Origin: Sulfurovum sp.
GTDB taxonomy: Bacteria > Campylobacterota > Campylobacteria > Campylobacterales > Sulfurovaceae
DNA length: 36,180 nt
Reading direction: 5' to 3'
Assembly: GCA_027065815.1 (NCBI GenBank)
Contig: JAMONL010000153.1
Coordinates: 1 to 36,180 of the forward strand
Under the pieces are notes generated by a model. The model saw nothing but the letters and a program-made list of their open reading frames with translations, made no database searches and had not been told where the DNA came from. Position 1 is the first letter of the stretch; every line of letters starts with the position of its first letter. A program made the position numbers and the translations under genes. This document shows, piece by piece, positions 8,208 to 17,019 of this stretch.

Positions 8208-9533
8208 ATGAATCAGACAAAAAAAAGACTCAGTATTATCAATCTTGCGATTTCAATTACCGATATTGAAACCATTCAGCTTCAGGTTCTCAAGCTCAGA
8301 CTCCTTAAGACCGATGAAAATATCCAGGAGATACTCTCCATGCTGCAAAATGAAAATTATGCCCAGGCACAGGCACTTATTACAACCTATATCGATACCC
8401 CCAGAAAAGAAGTCCTGCAAAGAACATTTCAAAAAGAAAAAGAAAAACGCCAGGCAAAAGAGAGCGCCGTTATCGATGAATTTGACCTCTTCAAAACAGA
8501 GGGGGAAAGTCATAAAAATACAGAGATCCGAACTTTGGATCTTGATGATATGCTGAGACTCGAATCAGAAGGAGAAGAAGCGCATTTTATGGCAGTGAAA
8601 GAAGCTCCTAAAGAAGAGAGCAGGTTACTTGATCTTGACGATATGTTACGCTTTGAAGAAGAAGTAAAAGAAAACAGACCAAGAGCAGTTCATGAAGAGA
8701 TAGATTTTGACAGCATACTCAATGTCAAGAATGAAGATATACTTCCGGACAACATTGACATAGATATAAGCCATTCGGCAAACAATGATTTTTGGTACCA
8801 GGAAGAGAGTCATACAGCACAGAGTAAATCTGTTCCCAGAGATACCTTTTTTGATGAAGTAGAGAATGATGAAACTCCAGAAACAGTGGAGAAAAAGAGT
8901 CCGATCATAGAATATCCTTTTCCTGAACATCAAAACGATACAGAAGAAGAGAAAAAAGAAGAAACAGAACTTCAAACCCTGCAGGAGACAAAGCCAGATA
9001 CGATCATCTATAAGTCCATACCGTACATAGATCAGAAATTTAAAAACATGCAAGTGCAATACCCGGTTCTCGAAACATCAGATGAGCACTTTACAAGTAT
9101 TGACACATGGTTGCTTAAGATCTCCAATGACGGCTATACAGAACAGGAAATTGAAGAGATGATCCAAACCATAGATGCACTTCGATCCGACAATAGTGCT
9201 GAAGCAGCACAACTCCTACTCATCTCTGCTGCAACAGAATCAAAATATGCACAGTTCAGACTTGCACGGACACTTTACAAGGGAGATATACTCCAAAAAA
9301 ATCTTCCTGAAGCATTTACCATTATCAACCGTTTGGCCACTTATGATGACTACCCTGAAGCCATTTGCGATCTGGCACAATTCTATGAATATGGCGTAGG
9401 TATTGAAAAAGACAAGGTTAAAGCAGAAGAACTTTACAAAGAAGCAAAAGATGCGGGCATCAAAAGAGCTACAGAGCATTTTGAACGACTGAAAAAAGGA
9501 AATAAAAGTTTCTTTACCTTTCTTACAAAATAA
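8208..9533 (+). CDS. Sel1/TPR-like repeat protein with a long acidic low-complexity middle region
   Basis: 441 aa; C-terminal AQFRLARTLYKGDILQKNLPEAFTIINRLA / PEAICDLAQFYEYGVGIEKDKVKAEELYKEAKDAG Sel1-like repeats; acidic middle with repeated LDLDDMLR. Confidence 0.7.
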   Translation: MNQTKKRLSIINLAISITDIETIQLQVLKLRLLKTDENIQEILSMLQNENYAQAQALITTYIDTPRKEVLQRTFQKEKEKRQAKESAVIDEFDLFKTEGESHKNTEIRTLDLDDMLRLESEGEEAHFMAVKEAPKEESRLLDLDDMLRFEEEVKENRPRAVHEEIDFDSILNVKNEDILPDNIDIDISHSANNDFWYQEESHTAQSKSVPRDTFFDEVENDETPETVEKKSPIIEYPFPEHQNDTEEEKKEETELQTLQETKPDTIIYKSIPYIDQKFKNMQVQYPVLETSDEHFTSIDTWLLKISNDGYTEQEIEEMIQTIDALRSDNSAEAAQLLLISAATESKYAQFRLARTLYKGDILQKNLPEAFTIINRLATYDDYPEAICDLAQFYEYGVGIEKDKVKAEELYKEAKDAGIKRATEHFERLKKGNKSFFTFLTK

Positions 9534-9553
9534 AATATATCCTGTACAATAAA

Positions 9554-9573
9554 AAAGCGTCTGGACACGCTTT
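9554..9573. terminator. bidirectional hairpin between convergent genes
   Basis: AAAGCGT-CTGGAC-ACGCTTT (7 bp stem) flanked by an A-run on the left and TTTATTT on the right, between CDS ending at 9533 (+) and 9576 (-). Confidence 0.65.
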
Positions 9574-9575
9574 AT

Positions 9576-10889
9576 TTATACCTTCTTTTCCAGTTTTTCG
9601 ATCCCGGCATAGGCAACATCCATCATTTTGTCTATCTCCTCATAGGTGATGATATAGGGTGGCATAAAATAGATAATATGTCCAAGAGGACGCAGCAGTA
9701 CACCTTGTGTTAAAGCATATTCATACAGTTTCAAGCCTATACGTTCTCTGGCATCATAGCCTTGAAGTTCTATGGCGGCTACCATCCCCTGCTGTCTCAC
9801 CTCTTTTACATTGGGTAATGCTTCAAAGCTTTTCAATCTTTTCTTTATATAGGCAGCCTTCTTCTCATTCTCCGCCAACACATCATTCTGTTCAAATATC
9901 TCAAGTGTTGCCAGCGCGGCAGCACAGGCTAAAGGATTACCGGTATAACTGTGCGAATGCAAAAATGCTTTATATTCATTATAGTCACAATAAAACGCAG
10001 CATATACATCCTCTGTGGTCATCACCACAGAGAGAGGCAGGTATCCACCTGTCAAGCCTTTTGAAAGCGTCATGAAATCCGGGGAAACATCGGTATGGTC
10101 AAATGCAAACATTTTACCGGTGCGCCCAAAACCCGTCATGATCTCATCTGCGATCAGATGCACATCATATTTTTGTGTCAACACTCTGGCTCCGGTCAGA
10201 TAATCTGGATGATACATATGCATACCGCCTGCTCCCTGAATAAGTGGTTCAAGTATAAAGGCTGCGATCTCATCCGATCTTTCTATCAGTACCTGTTCTA
10301 GAAGACCCAAAGCTTCCACTGCTGCTTCCTGACTTTGATCTTTTGGCACAGCTACCTGCATATTGGAGATCAGGAGTGGTTCATAGGTTGTTTTATAAAG
10401 CGCAACATCCCCCACGGAAAGTGCACCGATCGTTTCACCATGATAGGAGTTTGTCAATGATAGAAAAACAGGTTTACGTTTACCCGAATTAAGATGATAA
10501 TGATAACTCATTTTTAATGCCGCTTCAACAGCAGAAGAACCATTGTCAACGTAAAATACTTTTTTCAAAACCTCCGGTGTGATGTTGACAAGTTTATGTG
10601 CCAGTTCAACAGCCGGTTCATGGGTAAATCCTGCCAAAAGCACATGTTCAAGTGTATCAAGCTGTGTTTTGATCTTTGCATTGATCTGCGGATTGGCATG
10701 ACCAAAAAGGTTGACCCACCAGGAAGAGACTGCATCTATATAGCTGTTACCTTCAAAATCATAAAGATACACACCTTTCCCTGATTGAATGGGAATAAGC
10801 GGTAAAGTTTCATGGTCTTTCATTTGCGTACAGGGATGCCATATGACTTCCAGGTCACGCTGCATCATCATAGCGTTTGTATTTGTCAT
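9576..10889 (-). CDS. bioA: adenosylmethionine-8-amino-7-oxononanoate aminotransferase
   Basis: 437 aa; WHPCTQMKDHE, DAVSSWWVNLFGHANP, YHGETIGALSVGD, IADEIMTGFGRTG, LSKGLTGGYLPLSVV. Confidence 0.95.
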   Translation of the reverse strand: MTNTNAMMMQRDLEVIWHPCTQMKDHETLPLIPIQSGKGVYLYDFEGNSYIDAVSSWWVNLFGHANPQINAKIKTQLDTLEHVLLAGFTHEPAVELAHKLVNITPEVLKKVFYVDNGSSAVEAALKMSYHYHLNSGKRKPVFLSLTNSYHGETIGALSVGDVALYKTTYEPLLISNMQVAVPKDQSQEAAVEALGLLEQVLIERSDEIAAFILEPLIQGAGGMHMYHPDYLTGARVLTQKYDVHLIADEIMTGFGRTGKMFAFDHTDVSPDFMTLSKGLTGGYLPLSVVMTTEDVYAAFYCDYNEYKAFLHSHSYTGNPLACAAALATLEIFEQNDVLAENEKKAAYIKKRLKSFEALPNVKEVRQQGMVAAIELQGYDARERIGLKLYEYALTQGVLLRPLGHIIYFMPPYIITYEEIDKMMDVAYAGIEKLEKKV

Positions 10890-11006
10890 TCTTTACTACC
10901 CCTTTTTTGAATTTACAACTTGTTATAAGGAGATCGTTCACTACCTTACCACAAGCTTATTTAGGTAAAATATTGTACAAATTTTTAGATTGAAGGTAGA
11001 TGAAAA

Positions 11007-12482
11007 ATGATTAGTTGGATGCAGAAGCACAATAAATACCTGGTGTGGACCATTTGGGTAGCAACCATTGCATTTATTGGTGCAGGTTTTGTAGGTTGGG
11101 GAAGTTATGATTTCGGTGCAAAAGCCGGTAATGTGGCAAAAGTAGGAAGCATTGAAATTCCACAGACAAAGCTCAATACAGTTTATTCAGACCTGTATGG
11201 ACAGGTCAATCAGCAGATGCAAGGGCAGCTCGATGATAAAAAAGCCAAAGAAATGGGTCTGGTAAAACAAGCATTCGCAAGGATCAATACGCAGACAAAA
11301 CTGCTTAACTTTGCCAAAGATGCGGGGATCATCGTTTCTGATGCAGAAGTTGCCAAAACACTTGGAAACATTAAAGCATTTCAAAAAGACGGCCAGTTTA
11401 ACAAAGATATCTATCAGAGTTTTCTGAACTCCAGACGGATGAAAGCCAAAGTATTTGAAGCACAATTGAGAGAAGAGATCATACTCGGCAAAACGATGGC
11501 TTTACTCAATGTTAATGCACTTCCATTAGAGATAGAAACGATCTCTTCTGCGATGAATGTGGCAGACAAGATCGCTTATCAGGTATTGACAACTGCTGAT
11601 GTGAATATTTCACTGGATGATGCTGCGATCAAATCTTTCTGGGAAACACAGAAAGAAAACTTCATGACACCCAAAACTTATGAACTTGCTCTTGTCTGGA
11701 CTGCAGGCAATGATGCAAAAGTGACAGAAGATGAATTAAAAGAATTTTACAATACCAACTCTTTCAATTATACAGATGCAAGCGGTAAACAATTGTCTTT
11801 TGAGGATGCAAAAGAGAAAGTATCTTCAGACCTTAAATTGAAAAAAAGCAAAAAAAGTGCACAGAAAAACTATATTGCTTTCAAAAAAGGAAAGCTTGAA
11901 AATTCTGAAACGGTCACACTTGCACTCAATGACCCCAAGTTGACAAAAGAAATTTGGGATGACATTCAACAAAAGAACATTTCCGATATCACTAAACCAA
12001 AAGTGGTGGCTGATCGATACGCCACAGTCAAGATCCTGAATATTAAAGAACCGCAGGTTAAAACTTTTGAAGAGGCAAAAAGTGAAGTGTCTGATATCTA
12101 TGCTTCCCAGGCAAAAAAAGAAGCACTTTTAAAACTTGCTGAATCAAGATTGAAAAATTTTGATAAGAGCCAAACGAATATCTCTGATTTTGTTACTTTA
12201 GAGAAACATGACAACCTGAAACCACTAAATTTACAAGAAAGTTTACAATTTTTACAAAAACTCTTTACATCTTCAGAAGAAAACGGTATTATAAGCGTAT
12301 TGGATAAAGTTATAGTTTACAATATTATAGAGCAAAAACTCTTACCGATGGACGGAAATAAGACAGATCTTGTAAAACAGACTGTCAATCAAGTAAAACA
12401 AAACATATTTGAATCTAATCTTATTAAGATGCTTGACGAAAAATATCCTACAGAAGTTTATATGGAAGGACTTACAAATTGA
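11007..12482 (+). CDS. PpiD/SurA-like periplasmic folding factor (peptidyl-prolyl isomerase family, SurA_N domain)
   Basis: 491 aa; N-terminal TM anchor (MISWMQKHNKYLVWTIWVATIAFIGAGFVGWG), SurA_N-like region (VAKTLGNIKAFQKDGQFNKDIYQSFLNSRRMKAKVFEAQLREEIILGK); located before ftsA-ftsZ. Confidence 0.85.
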   Translation: MISWMQKHNKYLVWTIWVATIAFIGAGFVGWGSYDFGAKAGNVAKVGSIEIPQTKLNTVYSDLYGQVNQQMQGQLDDKKAKEMGLVKQAFARINTQTKLLNFAKDAGIIVSDAEVAKTLGNIKAFQKDGQFNKDIYQSFLNSRRMKAKVFEAQLREEIILGKTMALLNVNALPLEIETISSAMNVADKIAYQVLTTADVNISLDDAAIKSFWETQKENFMTPKTYELALVWTAGNDAKVTEDELKEFYNTNSFNYTDASGKQLSFEDAKEKVSSDLKLKKSKKSAQKNYIAFKKGKLENSETVTLALNDPKLTKEIWDDIQQKNISDITKPKVVADRYATVKILNIKEPQVKTFEEAKSEVSDIYASQAKKEALLKLAESRLKNFDKSQTNISDFVTLEKHDNLKPLNLQESLQFLQKLFTSSEENGIISVLDKVIVYNIIEQKLLPMDGNKTDLVKQTVNQVKQNIFESNLIKMLDEKYPTEVYMEGLTN

Positions 12483-13852
12483 GTGACACAATTTTAGCTA
12501 TCGATATCGGTTCCACAAAAATATGTGCTATCATAGCTGAGATAAATGAGGGTAATATTCAGATACAAGGTCATGGTATCTCAAAATCACAGGGGATCAA
12601 AAAAGGTGCCATTACCAATATAGAACTTGCATCAAAATCGATTAAGAAAGCGATCGCGGATGCCAAGCGTATCTCTGGAAGCAATATTACTTCTGCTACC
12701 GTCTCCATCTCAAATGCCTATGCAAAAAGCCTCAACTCTACCGGTATCGTCAATATACCGCATAAAGATATTTCCATTAAAGAGATCACCCGCGTGATGC
12801 AAACAGCGCTGTATAATGCCAATGTACCTAATGAATATGAGGTCATTCACGTATTACCGTATAATTTCAGAGTAGATGATCAGGATTATATTGAAGATCC
12901 ATATGGTATGAATGCAAGCCGTATGGAAGTGGATGTCAACATCATTATGACACAGAAGTCTAACCTTTCAAATCTTAAAAAAGCTGTACGCTCTGCAGGT
13001 GTCGAGATAGACGGTATTGTACTGAGTGGCTATGCTTCAGCCATTGCTACCATGGATGAAGATGAAAAAGAGCTTGGTGTCACAGTGATCGATCTTGGTG
13101 GCCAGACAAGCAATCTTGTGGTTCATACAGGAAATTCCATACGATACAACGACTTCCTCGGTGTAGGGTCGAATCATATTACCAATGACCTTTCTATGGC
13201 ACTTCATACACCGTTGCAGATCGCTGAAGGTGTCAAGATACGCCATGGGAACCTTATTGAAACTTCAAATGAAGTGATCGAACTTCCTGTGATAGGAGAT
13301 GAAGAGAACCGTAATGGAGTCTCTCTGGAGATCGTACATTCAGTGATCTTTTCCCGTGTAGAAGAGGCACTGATGATCCTGGCTAAATCCCTTGAAAAGT
13401 CTGCCCTTAAAGAGCAGATCGGTGCAGGAGTCATTCTAACCGGAGGTATGACGAAACTCAAAGGTATCAGAGAGTTGGCACAATCTATCTTCTCTTCTAT
13501 GCCGGTACGTATTGCCTATCCGCGTGAAATTGACGGACTCTTTGATGAACTCAAAGACCCGGCATTTTCTACGGTCGTCGGTTTGTTACTTTACAAAGCA
13601 GGCGAACATACACAGTATGAGATCAATTTCCAGCAGAAGTTGATGCATTCTAAAGATATGTACACAGATGACCTTGATGATATCCGTATCAAAAATACCG
13701 TTGAAGAAGTAAGTAAACAAGAGGTGAAGAAAGAAAAACAAAAAAGTTCTGAAGATCTTGAACCGATCAGATTTGATGATCTGCCGGATATTGGGAAAGA
13801 GAATAGCAATCCATTTAAAAAACTGACAAACTGGGCAAAACAACTTTTTTAA
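12479..13852 (+). CDS. ftsA: cell division protein FtsA, TTG start
   Basis: 457 aa; LAIDIGSTKICAIIAEI, HVLPYNFRVDDQ.I.DPYGM, VIDLGGQTSNLVVHTG, GVILTGGMTKLKGI; directly before ftsZ. Start codon read as TTG overlapping the upstream TGA. Confidence 0.95.
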   Translation: MSDTILAIDIGSTKICAIIAEINEGNIQIQGHGISKSQGIKKGAITNIELASKSIKKAIADAKRISGSNITSATVSISNAYAKSLNSTGIVNIPHKDISIKEITRVMQTALYNANVPNEYEVIHVLPYNFRVDDQDYIEDPYGMNASRMEVDVNIIMTQKSNLSNLKKAVRSAGVEIDGIVLSGYASAIATMDEDEKELGVTVIDLGGQTSNLVVHTGNSIRYNDFLGVGSNHITNDLSMALHTPLQIAEGVKIRHGNLIETSNEVIELPVIGDEENRNGVSLEIVHSVIFSRVEEALMILAKSLEKSALKEQIGAGVILTGGMTKLKGIRELAQSIFSSMPVRIAYPREIDGLFDELKDPAFSTVVGLLLYKAGEHTQYEINFQQKLMHSKDMYTDDLDDIRIKNTVEEVSKQEVKKEKQKSSEDLEPIRFDDLPDIGKENSNPFKKLTNWAKQLF

Positions 13853-13890
13853 GTTGGCTTTTTTGGTAGATTTTAAATACACAACATATA

Positions 13891-13897
13891 AAGGAGG
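13891..13897 (+). promoter_or_regulatory. strong Shine-Dalgarno AAGGAGG for ftsZ
   Basis: AAGGAGG with 5 nt spacing to the ATG at 13903. Confidence 0.7.
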
Positions 13898-13902
13898 AAG
13901 AG

Positions 13903-15054
13903 ATGGAAGAGTTTGAAATAGATATAGTAGAAGCGAAGTGTACAACAAACGGTGCAAAAATAAAAGCAATCGGTGTAGGTGGTGGTGGTGGAAACATGAT
14001 CAACCATATGATACAGGAGGGAATCAACAGTATTGACCTTATTGTTGCCAATACAGATGCACAGGCATTGGATTCTTCACTTGCACCATTCAAAATGCAA
14101 TTGGGAATGAATGCAACCAGAGGTCTTGGTGCAGGAATGGTTCCAGACAAAGGTAGAGAAGCAGCCCTGGAAAGTTTTGAAGATATCAAAACGATGCTAG
14201 AGGGTTCTGACATTGTCTTTATCTCTGCCGGCCTTGGTGGCGGTACAGGTACAGGTGCTGCACCTATCATTGCACAGGCAGCAAAAGAAGTTGGTGCATT
14301 GACTGTTTCCATTGTCACCTCTCCTTTTAAATTTGAAGGTAGAAAAAGAACCAAGCTCGCCAAAGAAGGTTTGGAAGAACTTAAAAGAGAGAGTGACTCT
14401 ATTATCGTGGTTCCAAATGAAAAACTTCTTTCTATCGTTGAAAAAAATCTCGGTATCAAAGAGAGTTTCAGAATGGTAGATGATATTCTTGCGCAGGCAG
14501 TCGGCGGTATCTCAAAAGTGATCCTCTCTCATGGAGACAATGACATCAACCTTGACTTTGCCGATGTAAAGACCGTTATGGGTCACAGAGGTCTTGCACT
14601 AATGGGTGCGGGGTACAGTACAGGAACAAATGCAGCCTATGATGCAGCAAAAGCAGCGATTGAATCTCCACTGCTTGACAATATCTCTATTGACGGTGCG
14701 ATGGGTGTACTTGTACACTTTGACATTCACCCAGACTACCCTATTATGGAGATCGGTGAAGCAATGAATATCGTTGAAGAGTCAGCAGATGAAGATGCAT
14801 CTGTGATCTTTGGTACAACAACCAATGAGAACATGGATATTGATGAAGTCCGTATTACAATCGTTGCAACCGGATTTGAAGATAAAAATGCTATTGCAGA
14901 GCCTACGGTAAGAAAGCAGGCAACACTTCCTGACTCAAATACAACAACGATTAATACGCTTAGATCTGCGAACAGAATGGTTGTTGGCGGGTACAATGGG
15001 GATCATGAAGATATCCTTGATGTTCCTACTTTCCTCAGAAAGCAAATGGACTAA
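13903..15054 (+). CDS. ftsZ: cell division protein FtsZ
   Basis: 383 aa; KAIGVGGGGGNMINHMI, ANTDAQAL, GLGGGTGTGAAPIIAQAAKE, C-terminal DILDVPTFLRKQMD. Confidence 0.98.
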   Translation: MEEFEIDIVEAKCTTNGAKIKAIGVGGGGGNMINHMIQEGINSIDLIVANTDAQALDSSLAPFKMQLGMNATRGLGAGMVPDKGREAALESFEDIKTMLEGSDIVFISAGLGGGTGTGAAPIIAQAAKEVGALTVSIVTSPFKFEGRKRTKLAKEGLEELKRESDSIIVVPNEKLLSIVEKNLGIKESFRMVDDILAQAVGGISKVILSHGDNDINLDFADVKTVMGHRGLALMGAGYSTGTNAAYDAAKAAIESPLLDNISIDGAMGVLVHFDIHPDYPIMEIGEAMNIVEESADEDASVIFGTTTNENMDIDEVRITIVATGFEDKNAIAEPTVRKQATLPDSNTTTINTLRSANRMVVGGYNGDHEDILDVPTFLRKQMD

Positions 15055-15077
15055 AAAAACAAAACTCCTTTTTTATA

Positions 15078-15110
15078 AGACAAAGAGCTTCTTCCCTCTT
15101 TGTCTCTTTT
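15078..15110 (+). terminator. rho-independent terminator after ftsZ
   Basis: Perfect 10 bp stem AGACAAAGAG / CTCTTTGTCT with 8 nt loop CTTCTTCC, followed by a T-rich tract (CTTTTCTTAATTTTT). Confidence 0.8.
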
Positions 15111-15201
15111 CTTAATTTTTACTTTTTGTAACTTTTCCCCTATATCATATTTCTAGGATAATTTTGCTATGATAACGCAAATATTTTTTAGGAAACAGAC
15201 A

Positions 15202-15783
15202 ATGAAATACATTAAAAAATTCACTACTATTGCCACGGTAACAGGTCTTGGCGCACTCCTTGCCACAGGTATTACAGGATGTACCGGAAATTCGGGTCAG
15301 CAACAGGAAGAGGTACAGGCGAAAGGTGCCTTTGTCATCATAGAAGAAACAGCTCCCGGAAAATACAAGATCAAAGATGAATTCCCTGCAGATGAAACAC
15401 GTATCGTACTGAAGCAGCTTGATGGTGTGGAACGTGTCTTGACCAAAGAGGAGATGGACAAGCTTGTCAAAGAAGAAGAAGCAAAGATCGATAATGGCAC
15501 TTCACAGTTGACACAGAAGAACCCTGAAGTTTCACAAGGCATGGGCTTAGGCTCAGTCCTCCTTTCCAGTATTGCCGGTGCGATGATCGGTTCGTATATA
15601 GGAAACAAGCTTTTTGGAAACCAGAACTACCAAAACAACCGTAAAGCAGGATACAAATCTCCATCAACCTACTCTCGTTCTCAGAAAAGTTTTTCAAAAG
15701 CGAAAAAAACCACTTCAAAAAGATCCGGATTCTTTGGCAATAAAAAGAGTTCAGGGAAAAAAGGCGGATTCTTTGGAGGGTGA
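15202..15783 (+). CDS. UPF0323-type lipoprotein with a glycine-zipper segment and GFFGG-rich C-terminus
   Basis: ORF 15169..15783; the internal ATG at 15202 gives a better signal peptide: MKYIKKFTTIATVTGLGALLATGITGC (lipobox TGC). GSVLLSSIAGAMIGSYIGNKLFG is Gly-zipper-like; C-terminus is RSGFFGNKKSSGKKGGFFGG. Confidence 0.75.
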   Translation: MKYIKKFTTIATVTGLGALLATGITGCTGNSGQQQEEVQAKGAFVIIEETAPGKYKIKDEFPADETRIVLKQLDGVERVLTKEEMDKLVKEEEAKIDNGTSQLTQKNPEVSQGMGLGSVLLSSIAGAMIGSYIGNKLFGNQNYQNNRKAGYKSPSTYSRSQKSFSKAKKTTSKRSGFFGNKKSSGKKGGFFGG

Positions 15784-15786
15784 TGC

Positions 15787-16965
15787 ATGATACAGCTACA
15801 AAAAACTGCACCTCTTGACACTGACTATCTTGAATCCTTAGGCTTTGTCTGGCATACAGACTCTGATGACACTTCATATATTTCGGATGAACTTATTGTC
15901 ATTTCTGAAGCAGAAGCGGAAGCCTACTATAAAGCAACAAACGAACTTTATGATATGTTCGTGGAAGCTGCCGAACATGTGGTTGAAAACAATCTCTTTC
16001 ATGAAATAGGCATCCCGTTTAATCTGGTTGATGTCATTAAAGAGTCTTGGGAAAATGATGTACATTGGCATCTCTACGGACGTTTTGATCTTGCAGGCGG
16101 CATTGATAACAGACCCATCAAACTGCTTGAATTCAATGCAGATACACCTACAGCACTTTTTGAAACTGCCATTGTACAATGGGCAATTTTAAAACAAAAC
16201 AATTTGGAAGAAGAGAGTCAATTTAATGCACTCTATGAAGTACTTGTTGACAACTTTAAAAGACTGGTCACACTTGAAGAGGATGTCTCTACCTTTGAAG
16301 AACATTATGACGGTTGGAATTTCCTCTTTACTTCTGTACGTGGAAACTCTGAAGAAGAGAATACAGTCAGACTGCTTCAACACATTGCGGAGGAAGCAGG
16401 ATACAACACTGAATTCGCATATATTGATGACATCGAATTTGATGCCAATGAGGGTATCTTCTATAACGATACCAACTATGAACTCTGGTTCAAACTCATC
16501 CCCTGGGAAGATATTGCTCTGGAAGAATCCGATCTGGCAATGTTGTTGACAACTATCATCAAAAATAAGAAAGCGATCATTTTCAATCCGGCATACACCC
16601 TACTCTTCCAGAGTAAAGGAATATTGAAAATATTATGGGATCTTTATCCGGATCACCCACTTCTGCTTGAAACTTCTTTTGAACCGTTAGAGGGTCAAAA
16701 ACAGGTAGAAAAACCTATATTCGGTAGAGAAGGCGGTTCAGTCACGATAGTAGATGAGAATAACCAGAAAATACTTTCCATAGAAGGTGACTACGACAGC
16801 CATAAAATGGTCTATCAGGCCTATACGGAACTTCCTACAGACAATGAAGACCAAAGCTATCAGGCTGGTGTTTTTTATGCCTATGAGGCTTGTGGACTTG
16901 GCTTTAGAAAAGGTGGGAAGATCTTAGATAATATGTCTAAATTTGTAGGGCATATCGTTAAGTAA
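15787..16965 (+). CDS. glutathionylspermidine synthase-like ATP-grasp protein (YgiC/YjfC family)
   Basis: 392 aa; YGRFDLAGGIDNRPIKLLEFNADTPTALFETAIVQW, LLETSF, KPIFGREGGSVTIVDE typical of the GSP_synth family. Confidence 0.88.
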   Translation: MIQLQKTAPLDTDYLESLGFVWHTDSDDTSYISDELIVISEAEAEAYYKATNELYDMFVEAAEHVVENNLFHEIGIPFNLVDVIKESWENDVHWHLYGRFDLAGGIDNRPIKLLEFNADTPTALFETAIVQWAILKQNNLEEESQFNALYEVLVDNFKRLVTLEEDVSTFEEHYDGWNFLFTSVRGNSEEENTVRLLQHIAEEAGYNTEFAYIDDIEFDANEGIFYNDTNYELWFKLIPWEDIALEESDLAMLLTTIIKNKKAIIFNPAYTLLFQSKGILKILWDLYPDHPLLLETSFEPLEGQKQVEKPIFGREGGSVTIVDENNQKILSIEGDYDSHKMVYQAYTELPTDNEDQSYQAGVFYAYEACGLGFRKGGKILDNMSKFVGHIVK

Positions 16966-16974
16966 ATAGATGAA

Positions 16975-17006
16975 TTCTAGGGACAAGGTATGCCTTGTCC
17001 CTAGAA
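16975..17006. terminator. perfect 14 bp hairpin between convergent genes, probable bidirectional terminator
   Basis: TTCTAGGGACAAGG-TATG-CCTTGTCCCTAGAA; lies between the CDS end at 16965 (+) and 17020 (-). No long T-run follows. Confidence 0.6.
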
Positions 17007-17019
17007 AGCAGAAGTAGAT

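Noticed and set aside
13815-14459. 214-aa ORF on the minus strand
   Set aside because: Antisense shadow of ftsZ; Pro/Ser-rich (PVPVPPPRP, PPPPPTP) from the glycine-rich FtsZ codons.
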